From Cymodocea nodosa (taxonomy: Eukaryota; Streptophyta; Magnoliopsida; Alismatales; Cymodoceaceae): 64,000 bases of DNA. The position numbers and the translations under genes are program-made. How positions within the stretch are numbered: the stretch's first letter is position 1; each line of letters starts with the position of its first letter. A model generated the notes under the pieces. That model saw only the letters and a program-made list of their open reading frames with translations, had not been told where the DNA came from and did no database searches. Location: the NCBI GenBank assembly GCA_036874045.1, contig CM072347.1, forward strand, positions 5,768,501 through 5,832,500, given 5' to 3'. This document shows, in pieces, positions 1-13,317 of the stretch.

Positions 1-3000
1 AGAGTAAAATTTAGTTTATGTAGAAATTGAATTAAGCAATAGAGTATATAACTATCTCTTAACTATATCTTTTAAAGCAAAAGGAATATATCTAAGTTTA
101 ATAGCATCAATACTCATGTTCGGCATTTTTATCATTTGACAAACTTTATTAAATTCTCTAAGAAAATAATAGGTATCTTCTCTTTCTAATCTATGAAAGT
201 GTGGCAATTGACTAATATAATTAGATTTCAGTTCAAACCTATCTCCTTCAAAGTTTGACAATCGAATACATGAAGGTTCATCAACTAATTTAGGATACAA
301 AATTTTCCCTAATAGTTTTTCTACTAGAGCAGCTATATTTTCATTCACCTTTAAAGAAAGGTTAGCTACACCCCTAAGGTTTTCGTTAAAGTCTAAATTA
401 GAAAATATTTTAGTATACTTCTACGTTGAATAATCCTGTGTAAGTGTTCTTACTAATCGTTTAGTGCTAGGAAAACGAGTCCATGTGCTCATAAACTCTT
501 AACATAAAATAAATTGTAGAAGATTAATTACATACCAGTTTGAAGCTTTGTTCTATATAAATAGTTGTTGATAGATGAAGTTAAATCAGTTACTTCTCCT
601 TCCAATTCCCCCAATGAATTCTCTTTCCTCTTTTCAATTGCTAGTAACCAGTAAATAACATTATATTCTATATTTATAATGCACGTTCATAAGGCAAATG
701 AGTCTCATTGTAAGAATGTGTCTTGTAACGTGCAATATGATTCCTATTTTTATGGATACGTGTTCCATTTCTCATTTTTAAATTTCAGTAACTATTAAAC
801 CCACGAAGTCTCGTTCGTAGAGAAAAGAATAACTGTTAAGGTAACTCCATAGACTAACTTTGTTGAGTTATAGATAACTTAACAGAGTGACCTCAATTAC
901 TGTTCCTAACTTAACGAACTAACCTCATTGAGTTACAACTAACTCAATGGGCTAACTTCGTCTTCTATTTACTAACTCCACGAACTAACTTCGTTGAGTT
1001 ACAGATAACTCAATGGAGTGACCTTATATTTTATTATTGACTTCATGGAGTAAATGTTAACTCCACAAACTAACTTCATTGAGTTAACATTTAGCAAATT
1101 TTCCTAAAAAAACTTACTTCTCATCTTAACTTTTATATTTTTTTCTTGCATATTATCAACTTAAATAAAGTTAAATACATTACCTTAATGTAGTGTTCTA
1201 ATTTAAACTCAATTAAATCTGAACATTATATGCATATTTAACTTACAGTTCATTTCATGTTATGCAAAAATTAAATTTTTCTTTTCAATATGTAGATATA
1301 TTCAAATATTATCAAATCATCATGTATTTAATCACATCATTCATAAAAAAAATTTTAAAAATCTATCCTGCAAAGCTTTAAACAAATAGATATACAAAAT
1401 TCATCTTTAATACAATTCTAAATTAAAACATTCATTCACAAACATACGAATTTAGAAACATCTTGATGTTCAAACATTCATATATATATATCTATCTATT
1501 TTTTACATTACATTCAATCAAACATTTTTAGTACAGGTAGATAAATAATACAATTAATCTCTATTCCTTAATTCATCTACTTCTTTCTAGAGTTTTTCTA
1601 ATTGTTATTCTAATTGATTAATTCATTCTACAGCTCCTATAAAGTCCCTAGAAGGTCCAACACTATCAATAGTAGTAGTAGAAAGTCCCTACCAGTTATA
1701 ATTTCTATACTTCTTCACAGAAATGGTTCTAGATCTTATCCTTTTAGATGTCTATTTTATGAAGTCTATTCTTTCCACCATCAGTAATGGAATTAGATCT
1801 CCATAAAATAATTTCTTTTCTATTGTTCTCAGGTTGGAGATAAATACTTTGTATCAATTTACTTGAATTATGTTCACAACTGCATATGTGGCCCACTTGA
1901 CAAATTGACTAAGTTCAATGTCATGGTCTTGTCTTTGATAAACAGTTTTTACCAATATAGTTGCCATCATGTGTGCCTTTCTATTTAAGTACTTTATTTT
2001 ATTAAGTATTGGCACACGAGGGTCACTAGCTATGCACTATTTAATTTCCTGTTCAGCCCATTCCATTGTAGTTGTTTCTTCTAAAATTTAAATTCCTTCA
2101 TTTCTCAATCTAAATATGTTGTGGAGAAGGTCAGGTGTTATCTAAATATTAACTTCCTCCACATTTGCAATCAAAATTTCCTTCTTCCTCTATCAAATTT
2201 GCATAAAAATAAGACACTAAATTTTCATAAACTACATGCCCTTTATTTTTTAGAATAAATTCCAGTAGGCCCTAGAATTCGAATAATTCTCTAATGTCCT
2301 CCATTTTAGTCCATTCTACTCGCCTATTGTAAATGGTATCATACCTCTTTATTTCTTGATACTTGTTATATGTTTCCTGACTTCAAAAGTGAACTTCATC
2401 CAGAATTATTACTTCAGATGGATAAAGAATTTGGATTTGTTGCTCTAGAGGGGTTTATTCTTGAATTTCTTCTTCAAGTTGCTAAGCTTGTTGTATTTGT
2501 TGTTGAAAATAATTTAGAGATTCCTACCTTTCAGCTCTTAATTATGGTAGAGCCCCTGCAGAACTTTCCACCCTTTTATCTTGTAATTTCTCCATTAATT
2601 GCTGAAGAGTTTCATTCTTTTCAGTGGAATCTATCGAATTCTTCTCTTTCTTCTTCTTCCTCACTACCAATTTGCATTGTCACTGTTCTTTCTAATTCAT
2701 TAGCAGATTGGGATGGAATCTCAGGCACAACATATTTTGCCCTTACTTTAGTTTCTTTAGGCTGTAGCTCTTTATCAGCCTTTTTTTCTTTGCTCTTGTT
2801 CTTCTTCTAATAATAAATCCACAAAAATAGGCTCTTTATGCCCTACTGCTAGTACTATAGGTTTAGCTTTTATTTTTTCCTTTTCTGTTTTAGGCACTTT
2901 TTCTTTTCCTTTTCTTCTTCTAAGTAATTATGCATGATCTTCTTCTTCTTCATCAGATACCAATTCAACCAAAATGAGCTCTTTATGCCCTCGAGCCATA

Positions 3001-3823
3001 GGTTCTGGCTCTTCCTATTTCACTTCCTCTATATTTGTTGGTCTTAAAAGATCAACCTTATATTCTCTTATAATAGGTATGGCAGCTGCTTCTTGATGTT
3101 TTTCAACTTTAATTTTGTATCAAGCCTTCAACTTTTCTACAACCCTTCTCTTCTGAAGTGTATCAAACACCAAATGTTCTTTTGCTACTGTCATATCTTC
3201 TTATTCTCCTTGGCTTTTTTCAAATCAAACCAGTTCTTCAAATTCTCTCAATTCTTCTTCAATAGATGGACCCATAACTACCACCCTTTCTAGTGGTCTA
3301 GGTGGTGAAATTGAAGGTCCTAGTTGTTCTACTGCTACAACTAGCACTTCAACTTCTTCTCTTTCTTGTTGATTTGAAGGTCTTGGCTACTGTTCTTGTT
3401 CTTCCTATTCTTCATATTGTTCTTTTCTTTGTTGCTCTTTGCATTGCATTCTTACATATGCAACTACCTTCCTTATAAACTACAATCGTGATTTTTGTCT
3501 AATAACTTCTAGGGCAACTTCATTATTTGGTCTGATTTTTCACTCTCTATTAATAGTAATCTTAGTAGTTACTCATATTCTTGTTTTCATTAATGTAGGT
3601 ATTCTAACATTCAACTCTACCAAAACTTTTGTAAAAAAGAAGAGGTCAATCTCTACCTTTTCTAACTATTTCTCTCTGGTCATATTTCTGATTTTCTGTC
3701 TTGAATGTCATTCCTCTGACTCTCTGAGAAATCTAGCAGTGTCAATCCGATCCCAAAAGTTTTGCACCATCTTGGTCTTCATTGTGTTACTAAACAGAAT
3801 GGAACGACTTTGATCTTTATTGT
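1..3823 (-). mobile_element. Athila-like Ty3/gypsy fossil: gag start plus ORF-A region
   Basis: Read on the minus strand, gag starts near 491 and runs off the left window edge. It shows a plant gypsy gag block (LSNFEGDRFELKSNY, then AIKLRYIPFALKD) nearly identical to the copy at 39,700-40,690. Between about 780 and 1,130 lies a leader made of short dyad repeats. From about 1,560 to 3,823 lies a long region called ORF-A here, matching copies at 41,660-43,130 and 60,390-63,850. Its tail resembles the family often labelled putative plant transposon protein, and its head is rich in Glu and Gln. The same element resumes at 5,506-5,561 and again at 9,414, after two nested insertions. It is broken in many places and old. 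Lineage is inferred from linked gag and pol types. Confidence 0.7.
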
Positions 3824-5500
3824 TGTAGGATCGAATGACTATATAAGAGGGGGGTGAATTGTGTTTTTCAACATTTTTAAGAATAATTAAAACTTTAAAA
3901 TTAAAAACAAGTCGAGACACTATTTTAATCAAATCATTTTATTCAAGGTTTCAATTACAATATACAATTCAATTCTCCTTAGAAATTGTAGATGCAATTA
4001 TATAATGATACCATGTTCCATCTAATCAATTTCATAACTACAAACAAAGAAAACTAATTTACGAAATTTAAAACATTTCTCCTTATTTGGGATTTTTCTT
4101 CTTCTTCTGTAATTCTTCAATGACAAATATATGACTTTCTCTGCTTCACCGAATTTGCATTCTTTTGATTCTTCAAATCTTCAGTGACATATATTTAACT
4201 TTCTTTTCTTTATTGAATTTTCTTCTATTTGAGAGCTTTTCCTCGAAGAGGTGTTTCAATCCTTGAAAATATATTTTGTTTGGTGTGTAGGGATAATTGA
4301 TCAATGAGAATTCTATGCCTTTTATACTGTATATTTATTTCATGCATATCCTCCACATTTAACCACAATCAGTTTCCCACTCTTCACATCTTTTCTTTTT
4401 CCTTCATTGAAATACACATGTTCTGACCCACGTTTTCCTCTTCAAATTTTCTTTAATCATCAATCCTAAATCTTTGAAAAATTTCCTGCAAAATAAACTT
4501 TCTCATCCAAAATTTTTCCATCAAGTGTAATAACAAGTTATGTTAATGTTAACTAAACAAGTAAAAGAAGTAGATTTATAACATAACATATCTAACTTAA
4601 TGAGTTCATCATATGCTAAATCACGTGACAAGTACTATAGCTAACTCAATGAACTAAGTTTGTGGTGTTATGCTAACTTAACAAACTAGCTTGTGGTATT
4701 ACAGTTAACTCAAGAAACCAACTTCATTGTGTTACTGATAACTTAACGAACCAGCTAAACCTATCTTTTAGAAAGTTAAATGCTAATTCACCAAAAAGTA
4801 TTTAAGTATCAGATAGTTAAGTTTTCAAAGTATCTGAAATACCTTTGATAACTTATCGAACCAACAAATAAATGTTTTAAACAATAAAATATTTACCATG
4901 TGCAATAATAGTAACTTTAAATTTATAATGCTAACCTAACGTGTTACCTTAGTGTTCAATATAGTAACTCAACGCGTTCAATTATGGTAACTTAACGAGT
5001 TAAACATATGCAACTCACGTGATACAATATAACATTCGTAAACTTTAATTTCACCACGTGCATAATACTAACTTAACAAATTCGTCTCTTCATTTTAACA
5101 TTTTGTTCACTAACTTAATGAGTTTTCACGTGACCTATTTTAACCTTTAAGCCTATAACTCAACGAGTTCTCACATGACCTTTATACAAATAATGCACTA
5201 ACTCAACAAGTTGTCTTAACATGCATTATACATGATACAGAAAATGTAACTTTAAAATATATCATGCTTTACAATAAAAAATATACGTTAACTTAACATT
5301 TAGTTAAATGAAAAGTTAGTATAATTTAAGGACTAGTTATTTAACTTAGCATAATTTCAGATCTATTGCAGACAAGTATTTATATCATTAAACTTTTTCT
5401 GTATTAATTGACGTTCTTAATTTACTTTCACAAATAATAGTAATTGAGTAAATATGATTACATTTGTTTAGCACACATCATCAAAATAAAATACTCAACA
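3824..5500 (-). mobile_element. Ty1/copia-type solo LTR with perfect 5-bp target duplication
   Basis: A 1,677-base segment begins TGTAGGATCG and ends ACTCAACA, flanked on both sides by ATTGT (3,819-3,823 and 5,501-5,505). Removing it restores continuity with the homologous sequence near 63,780-63,810. Read on the minus strand it starts TGTTGAGTATTTT and ends with a C-rich stretch followed by CGATCCTACA, as in the copia LTRs at 8,071-9,408 and 55,623-57,146. No internal region is present, so it is a solo LTR left by recombination. The intact target duplication suggests it is younger than its host element. Dyad words of the AACTCAACG type lie at about 4,575-5,220. Confidence 0.85.
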
Positions 5501-5566
5501 ATTGTTCTAAGTTCTAAATGATGTCTATAGATAATGCCCCTAAATCCTAAATTTTAGTCTAAATAA

Positions 5567-8500
5567 TGAAATGACCTCTAGATTTTGATAATGCAAAAAT
5601 CAATATGAGAAATAATTTTTTGTATTTCACAGATCAACAGATAAGTAGTTAAAGTCAGTCACAAACAGATCATTCAAAGTTAACAGATGAAATCAGAAGG
5701 ATCAGATAGTTATCAATTTAAGTATCTAGAAGAAGCAGATTTTCAGAAGGTTAAATGTTTAATTTTCTGGAGGACCACTTAAAGGGAGCAAGAAAGTTTT
5801 TCAAAAAGTTACAGAGATAACTATCCAAAAATAAGAAGGATTTCAGAATGTTAGTTAAAAGGTTTAAATTTCTTTGAAAAGTTAGGACAACTAACTATCT
5901 AGTAAGTTAAGTCATTTATTACATATGTGCAATAATTCAGTTGAAAGCAAGAAAATTTGGCCTAAGGTATGTTGTACGATAGAAAACTCCCTACTGTGGT
6001 GGAAAAGTTAGATCTTACAAAGATGGCACAATTGTTTTTGTCATTAAAAGAATATCTACTCATATATGACTGCCAAAAGGCAACAAATTTAATATGCTAG
6101 GGACTAACACTAGTGGACCCAAGAAAATATAGGTACCAAAAGCCTTAATTTCAACATAATTTGTAGGTCTGAAAGGACAAGGAAGCTCAAACGTCAAAGT
6201 GAATCATTGATAGTGGATGCTCATAGCATATGATAGGTAAGAAAAGATTTCTAGAATCTATTAAGTCTATAAATTCAGGATTAGTTAAGTTTGGTAATAA
6301 TGAAAAATGTAAAATTACTGCTATAGGAAATGTTGCATTTAAAAATGGGAAAATAGAAAATGTCTTGCATGTAAATGGTTTAAAACAAAATATGTTAAAG
6401 TGTAGGTCAATTATGTGACAAAGGTTACAATCTACTATTTACTGTTAAGAACTATTTTATTTTACAGCAAGATACACTTGAGGTTAAATTTACTAGATAT
6501 AGAGATAATTCAATTTATGCATTAGAATTTCCATCAGATAATATGACTAGTGATGCATGATTAATTGCTTTTAGTGAAGATGAATGGCTATGGCATAAGA
6601 GACTAAATCATGTAAATATGAGAACCTTAAGAAAGTTGACCAAACATGATCTTGTTAGAGGTGTACCCAAACTTAAATTCAAAAAGGATAAACTGTGTAG
6701 TGACTGTACGATTGGAAAACATAAGAAATCAATGCACAAGTCAGCCACTAAAATTACTACATATGGACTTATTTGGTCCTACTTAGATAGCTAGTTTAGG
6801 AGGAAGAAAATATACCTTAGTGGTGGTTGATGATTACACAAGATTCACTTGAGTTATTTTCTTAGCACACAAGAATGAAGCTTGTAATGAATTCAAACAT
6901 CTTTGCATTAGAATTCAAAATGAAAAAGAATCAACTATGAAGAATATCAAAAGTGATCATGGAGGTGAATTTGAAAATTTTGATTTTGAAGACTTATGCA
7001 ATTCTTTTGGTATACTACATGAGTATTCATGTCCAAAAACTCCTACACATAATGGAGTTATAGAAAGGAAAAATAGATCAATACAAGAAATGGCAAGAAC
7101 AATTCTTAATGCATCTGATCACCAAAATTTTTATAGGCTAAAGCTAAGAATACTACATGTCATACAATAAACAGAACTCATCTTAGACCTATCTTGCTTA
7201 AGACACTATTTGAATTATAGTATGGTAAAATACCAAATGTTAGATACTTCAAAATTTTTGGATCAAAATGTTTTGTGCTTAATACAAGGGAACAAAAGCA
7301 TAAATTTGACGCAAAGTCTAATCCTACTCTACTAGTTGGATACTTTTCAAGAAGCAAGGCTTATAGGGTCTATTTTGAATATAAAAGAAGAGTAGAAGAA
7401 TCAATAAATGTATCATTTGACGAAGACCAAGTAGAAAAATTAAAGCAACTAAAAATAGACAGTGAGAGTGAAAGTGAATTAGAAAATCAGAAAGCTCTAT
7501 AGAAAAAGGAAAATACAAAACTGCTTACATTATTGTAATAGAAAAAGCATGGAAGACAAAATTTGGACATCCTATTGCACAAATTGTTAGAAATATAAAT
7601 CAAGGCGTTCAAACAAGAAGTAAAATTCAGGATATCTATAATTATTATGCATTTGTACCTGAACTTGAACCTACAATAGTTGAAGAAGCTTGTAATGATG
7701 AATACTAGATTATGACCATGTAAGAGGTATTAGCTCAAGAAAAATGAAGTCTACAATTTAATTAAAAGGCCCATTGAAAAATCAATTATTGGAATTAGAT
7801 GGATGTAGCAACTTAGCCAAATTTCAAGACAGCTACAAACTGTTTAGATATAATTGCTCTATGAAGTTAGTTACAGCACTCCTTTTGACAAGTGTCAAAA
7901 TAAGGGGAGAAAAACACAATATTATTTTAGTAGGCTGTAGTAAAATAGGGGGAGCAAATTCAATTTCAGTATCTTATTTCTTCTTTATGTGTTTAGCTGT
8001 ATAGCTATATAAGGACAGAAATACATGTAAAATATTATAAGGTTTTTGCCATTATTAAAAAGGGGGAGATTGAAAGGACCTCTAAATTTTGATAATACAA
8101 AAATCAATGTGAGGAATAATTTTTTGTATTTCACAGATCAACAGATAAGCAATTAAAGTCAATCACAAATAGATCATTCAAAGTTGATAGATGAAATCAA
8201 AAGGATCAAATAGTTATCAGTCTAAGTATCCGAAAGAAGTAGATTTTTGGAAGGTTAAATGTTTAAGTTTTCGGAAGACCACTTAAAGGCAGCAAGAAAG
8301 TTTTTCGGAAAGTTACAAAGATAACTATCCAAAAATAAGAAGAATTTCAGAATGTTAGCTAAAGGTTTGAATTTCTTTGGAAAGTTAGGACAGCTAACTA
8401 TCCGATAAGTTAAGTCATTTATTACACACATGTAGAAATTCAATTAGAAGCTTAGAAGACTTTTTGGAAAGTTAGGAAAGCTAACTATCTAAAAAATAGG

Positions 8501-9408
8501 ATGTTTTCGGAAGGTTACAAAATGAACTATTCGAAACTTAAGTCATCCTATTATGCACATGTCAAAATAAATTAACTATAGTCGAAAGCTTTGAAGGAAA
8601 TCAAAGAGTTATTGTAGCTAACTATCCGATAGTTAAAAATATTTTGGTAAGTTACAACTGCAAGTATCCGAACTTAAGATAAACAAAAAGACTTAAGTGG
8701 ATTTTTGGTGATTTACGTATTTCCTTTGGAGAGTTACACAGCCAACCATCTAAAGTCAAAGGAAATCAGAAAGTTATCTTGAATTACTCTTCTAAACAGC
8801 AACTTACCATTTTTGGAACCTACAATTTCAGTAAATATAGCAAAATACATCCATTAGAAGTGAATATGATCGTTATACTTAATGTTATAAATATAAACAG
8901 CAAACAAAAGAGTTAGACAGCTTTTTGAATATACAAATTCATACACTAAGCTCCACATATACAACAGAACATCTTCAAGATCAAATCTTCAGCAAAAGCA
9001 AACTCAAGTTTAGAGCTCTCCATGCAAATAAACTTTGATTTCTTTAAGCAAGTAGTTTACTGAAGTGTGTCAATTGAAAACTTCAGAGATAGGTTGGTTG
9101 GAGCTACGACCAAAAAGCTTAGTTCGATTGGTTGATTCTTGCTTTGACCTTAAAGCAAGTGTTTGTAGGTTTTGAAAGATTAGTGAAGCCCAAGTATCCC
9201 TTGAGGGTGGACTAGCCATTACTAGTGAACCACCTAAAATTCTTGTATGCATTATCTTCTTTTACTTTGTGTTTGCACTAAGAAAAATTGTTTCATGCTT
9301 GCTGAATTAAATTGTTAATTAGTCATTCATTGTTAAAATCTTGAAATTGCATTTAAAAATTAAATCTTACCATTCACCCCCCCTTTAGTAAGCCATTAGG
9401 TCCTAACG
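5567..9408 (+). mobile_element. Ty1/copia element, SIRE-like, broken
   Basis: The element is bounded by AATAA at 5,562-5,566 and 9,409-9,413. A truncated 5' LTR starts TGAAATGACC at 5,567. A 3' LTR runs 8,071-9,408, preceded by a purine tract at 8,056-8,070. In between lie remnants of protease/pre-integrase (LVKFGNNEKCKI near 6,290), the zinc-binding pre-integrase block (WLWHKRLNHVNMRTL near 6,590), integrase core (IKSDHGGEF near 6,950; HNGVIERKNRS near 7,050) and the post-core block (KAYRVYFEYKR near 7,355). The reverse transcriptase is largely absent. It has many breaks. By eye the first 190 LTR bases differ at about 20 sites, mostly transitions, so it is millions of years old on usual plant rates. 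The lineage call is tentative. Confidence 0.85.
8071..9408 (+). repeat. 3' LTR of the copia element
   Basis: This 1,338-base LTR starts TGAAAGGACC directly after the tract AAAAAGGGGGAGAT and ends in a C-run plus GGTCCTAACG. It shares its first roughly 370 bases with the truncated 5' LTR at 5,567. It is full of the words CTAACTATCCGAAA and GGAAAGTTA, spaced irregularly from 8,390 to 8,800, which form weak dyads. The same words fill the copia LTR at 55,623-57,146. Confidence 0.8.
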
Positions 9409-9413
9409 AATAA

Positions 9414-10139
9414 ACCCTTAGCTTTTGGCGAGTAATCAGGTCATTTCTTGTGTAATCTATCGCTACTAACACATACTACTCCATGGACTAAATCTATGAT
9501 CTTACCTTAAGTACTCCATTGACTTACAATTAACTCAATGGAGTAAGTTTGTTAACTTATCTAGACCTAATGGAGTAAGTTCGTTGAAGCTTAACTCAAT
9601 AGACCTCTCGTAAAGTTATAACTAATAAAAATAATTATAATAATAATTTTTATTCAGTCAAGACCAAAGAATCTCTAATCTAACCAACTCTTAATTTTAC
9701 TATTTTCTTAACTTCGGTCAGACTGTTGTACATCCTCGATTGAACCAAAATTATACCCTTTTTTTACACTTGGTTGAACTGATACCATGTTTTGGTCAAA
9801 CTAACACTTTTACTTAAAAATTTTATTTTTCTTCTTTTTTTCAAGATCAAACCAATAGATCCTTTCGATGTGACCATTACAATATTTTTCTTTTAATATA
9901 TGCTTTGGTAAAACTGATAATTTCTTTCAATTAGACCGTTACTATATTAAAATAAATCCTTTTTTTTAAGTATATATTAACATAAAACTTGTTTAGAAGA
10001 ACCTGAGTACTCTTACTTCTATAATTCCGAAGGAACTTTTTGGAAATTTCAAAATAGTTCTAAGTCTTTGTCCATTTACTTTAAATATATTCTAATTCTT
10101 AGGATTTTCAATTTCAATAGCTCCATAGGAATAAATATT
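9414..10139 (-). other. Gene-free stretch: ORF-A element leader and LTR-like sequence
   Basis: The first about 25 bases continue the ORF-A element (the CTTTTGGCGAG word shared with 58,430 and 63,853). From 9,430 to about 9,640 the sequence matches 63,857-64,000, including AGTAATCAGGTCATTT and ACATACTACTCCATGGA, so it is probably part of a further LTR type. From about 9,640 to 10,139 there is AT-rich sequence with repeated GGTCAGAC/GGTCAAAC-like words and no convincing reading frame. It probably represents the end of the neighbouring pol gene and its downstream region. Confidence 0.4.
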
Positions 10140-13100
10140 TCAAACTATATAAGGTCTTGCCCATCTAGATCTCAATTTTCCTAGATGGTTATGAAGTTTA
10201 GTCATGTAAAGATATACTTCTTGTCCTATTTCAAAAGTTTTTAGAATAATTTTCTTGTCATGCCAAAACTTCATTTTCTCTTTTTCTTTTACAGTTTTCG
10301 AATAAGCTTCATTCCTAAATTCTTCTAACTCAACCAATTATATTTTTCTATTTTCAACAGCTTCATTTAAATTAGTGTATAGATTTTTTAATACTCAATA
10401 AGCTTTATGTTCAATTTCAGTTGGTAAATGGTAACTTTTTTCGTAAATTATCTTAAAAGATGACATACCTAAGCTTGTTTTATAAGCAGTTCTATAAACC
10501 CAAAGTGCATCTATTAATCTATTGGCTAATCTTTTCTAGTAAAATTTACTACTTTTTTTAAGATTAACTTAATTTGTTTGTTTGCACTTTCTACTTGTCC
10601 ACTTATTTGCGAATGATATAATATTGCAATTTTGTGATTTACTCCATATTTCTTCATTAAAGCTTCAAAACTTCTATTACAGAAATGAGTTCTTTTATCA
10701 CTAATAATAACTTTAGGTATTCCAAATCTAGCAATTATATTAGTTCTTATAAAATGCATTAATTTTTGTATGAATAGCTTCTATCCATTTAGATACATAA
10801 TCACCCCCAACAATATATAATTAAATTGATTAGACAAGAAATGGACCCATAAAATTTATTCCCCACACATCAAAGATTTCAACCTCAATAATAGGATTCA
10901 AAGGCATCATACACCTCTTTGATATCCTTCCTATTTGTTGACATATTAAACAACTTAAGCAATATTTATGAGCATCTTTAAATAGCGTTGGCCAATAGAA
11001 TCCACATTGCAGAATTTTGGCAATAGCTTTCCTTGAACCAAAATGTCTTCCACATACTTGGTCATGGTAGAAAGACAATATACTCTAATATTCAATTTTT
11101 GGAACACACATCCTTAAAACTAGATCAATACATTTTTTAAATAAGTATGGGTCTTCCTAATAGTAATATTTCACTCTTGAAAAGAACGATTTCTTATCTT
11201 GTCTATTCCAATCATTAGATATTAAACATGTAACTAAGTAATTAACTATGTCTGCTTACCAAGACATTGTGTTTATGGTCAATAATTGTTCATCAAGGAA
11301 ATTATCCTTAATTTCAACGTTTTATTTTTCTATTTGTAATCTTGATAAATGTTCTGCTACTACATTCTCACATCCTTTTTTATCTTTAATTTCTAGATCA
11401 AATTCTTGCAATAATAATATCCACTAGATCAACCTAGGTTTAGTCTCTTTCTTTGCTATTAGGTGTTTTAAAGCTGAATGATCCATGTATACTATCACTT
11501 TAGCTAAAATCAGATATGATCTAAACTTTTCTAAGGCAAACACAATGGCTAATAATTCTTTTTCAGTAGTTGTATAATTAACTTGAGTATCATGTAAAGT
11601 TTTGCTTGCATAATGAATCACTCTAGGAGATTTTTTTATCTTCTATCCCAACACTGCTCCTACAGCAAAATCAGATGCATCAAACATTAATTCAAATAGA
11701 TGGCTCCAATTAGGTGCTTGTATTATAGGAGTTGAAATTAAGTTAGTTTTAAGCTTGAAAAATGCTTCTTTGCAATTCCTATCAAAGTTAAATAGAACAT
11801 CTTTTAATAGATTAGTTAAAGGTTTAGCTATTTTACTAAAATCTCTAATAAATCTCCTATAAAATCCTGCATGTCCTAAAAATGATCTAATATCATTTAG
11901 TTTTCTATAGTCTATACATACTCTCCAACCTGATTGAATTCTAGTAGGTATCAAGTCCTAACTTTCATTCCTAATAACAATTAATTTTGATTTCTTAGGA
12001 ACTACATAGATTGGACTAACCCATGAGCTGTCAGAAATCGGATAAATTATGTCATTATCTAACTATTTCACTATTTCCTTCTCGACTAATTCTTTAAAGT
12101 TTGGATTTAATCTCTTCTTAGGAATTTTAACTAGTTTAGCATTCTCTTCTAATTATATATAGTAACAGCATATAATTGCACTTAACCCTTTTACATCAAC
12201 CATAGTCCATCATATTGCTTCTTTATAAGTTTTTACTACATCTTTTAATTTAGATATTTGATCCTCTTTTAAATCTAATGCAATGATGATTGGACATGTT
12301 CATTTTTCTTCCGGAAATATATAGGTCAATTCAAGAGATAAAGGTTTTAAATCAAAATGTTGACCATCAGAAGCTAGAGCTCCTAATTTAACATTTTCAT
12401 CTTCGATATTAAACTCTTCTTGATCTCCTCCTACATCTATGCTTTCACTTACTTCTAAAGTTTTAGAATTTAATTGCTTATTTAATTCATCTTGAATCAC
12501 ATATTCTAGCATATTTCCTTCATCCTCTAGAAAGTCTATAGTATTTAAGGACATTTTTAACTCTTCAACCTTTCTGATTTAAAAATATTTAATTAAGTAT
12601 CCTCATTACCATATGTTAATTTCATCACTCCATTTTTACAATTTATAACATCCCCTAATGTTGCTAAAAATGACATTCCCAAAATTAAAGATGTATCATG
12701 ATTCTGATGCTTAATTTGTTGGGAATCTAAAACAACAATATTAACAAGATATATGAAGTTCTTGACTTTAATTAGGACATCTTCTATTTTTCCTCTAGGG
12801 TATCTTGTACTTCTATCTGCTAATTGAATGACAGTCTTAGTAGGGATTAAGCATTCTAATCCTAAGGATGCAAATATATCACTAGGCATAACATTTATAC
12901 TTGCACCTAGATCTATTAAGGTTCCTTTTAGAATGATATTTCCTATGATGTATGATATAACAGGGATTCCTGAATCAGATAACTTTTAAGAATTTGTGGT
13001 AGAAATAGAGAGCTACTTTACTCAGCTAAAAAAACTTTTTTTAAAACTTTTTGCTCTCTTTTCTTAGTACACCAATCCTTAAAAAATTTAACACAAAGTG

Positions 13101-13317
13101 GCATTTTCTATAATAAGTCTAACAAAGGAATATTAACTTATACTTTTTCAAAAATTTATCTAATTTTTTCTTATTTTTCAAGAAATGTTTATTGTAATCT
13201 TTCATGATAGGGTGCTAATGATTGTGACTTACAGGATTCTTTTTCTTTCTTTTCATTCTTTTGATCATTTTTAGTCTCATTTTCAAATTCATATTTTTCT
13301 TCATTGATTTCAGAGAA
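10140..13317 (-). mobile_element. Athila-like Ty3/gypsy pol fossil
   Basis: Domains appear in sense order from high to low coordinates. They are a gag-protease linker (about 13,310-12,960), aspartic protease-like block (LILGMSFLATLG near 12,680), reverse transcriptase parts (WRVCIDYRKLND near 11,920; IRSFLGHAGFYRRF near 11,860), RNase H ([20 protein letters not shown] near 11,560), the integrase zinc-binding region (GFYWPTLFKDAHKYC near 10,990), integrase core (ARFGIPKVIISDKR near 10,700) and C-terminal domain (WHDKKIILKTFEIGQEVYLY near 10,240). The RT and RNase H motifs are of the Athila/Tat type without a chromodomain. It is clearly broken, with numerous breaks. The plus-strand copy at 51,100-53,721 is a relative. 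Confidence 0.85.

Noticed and set aside
2370-3813. Plus-strand open frames at 2,370-2,810, 3,093-3,293 and 3,439-3,813
   Set aside because: They are antisense to the ORF-A region, which is conserved on the minus strand in three copies. Their products are low-complexity Phe/Leu/Ser-rich.
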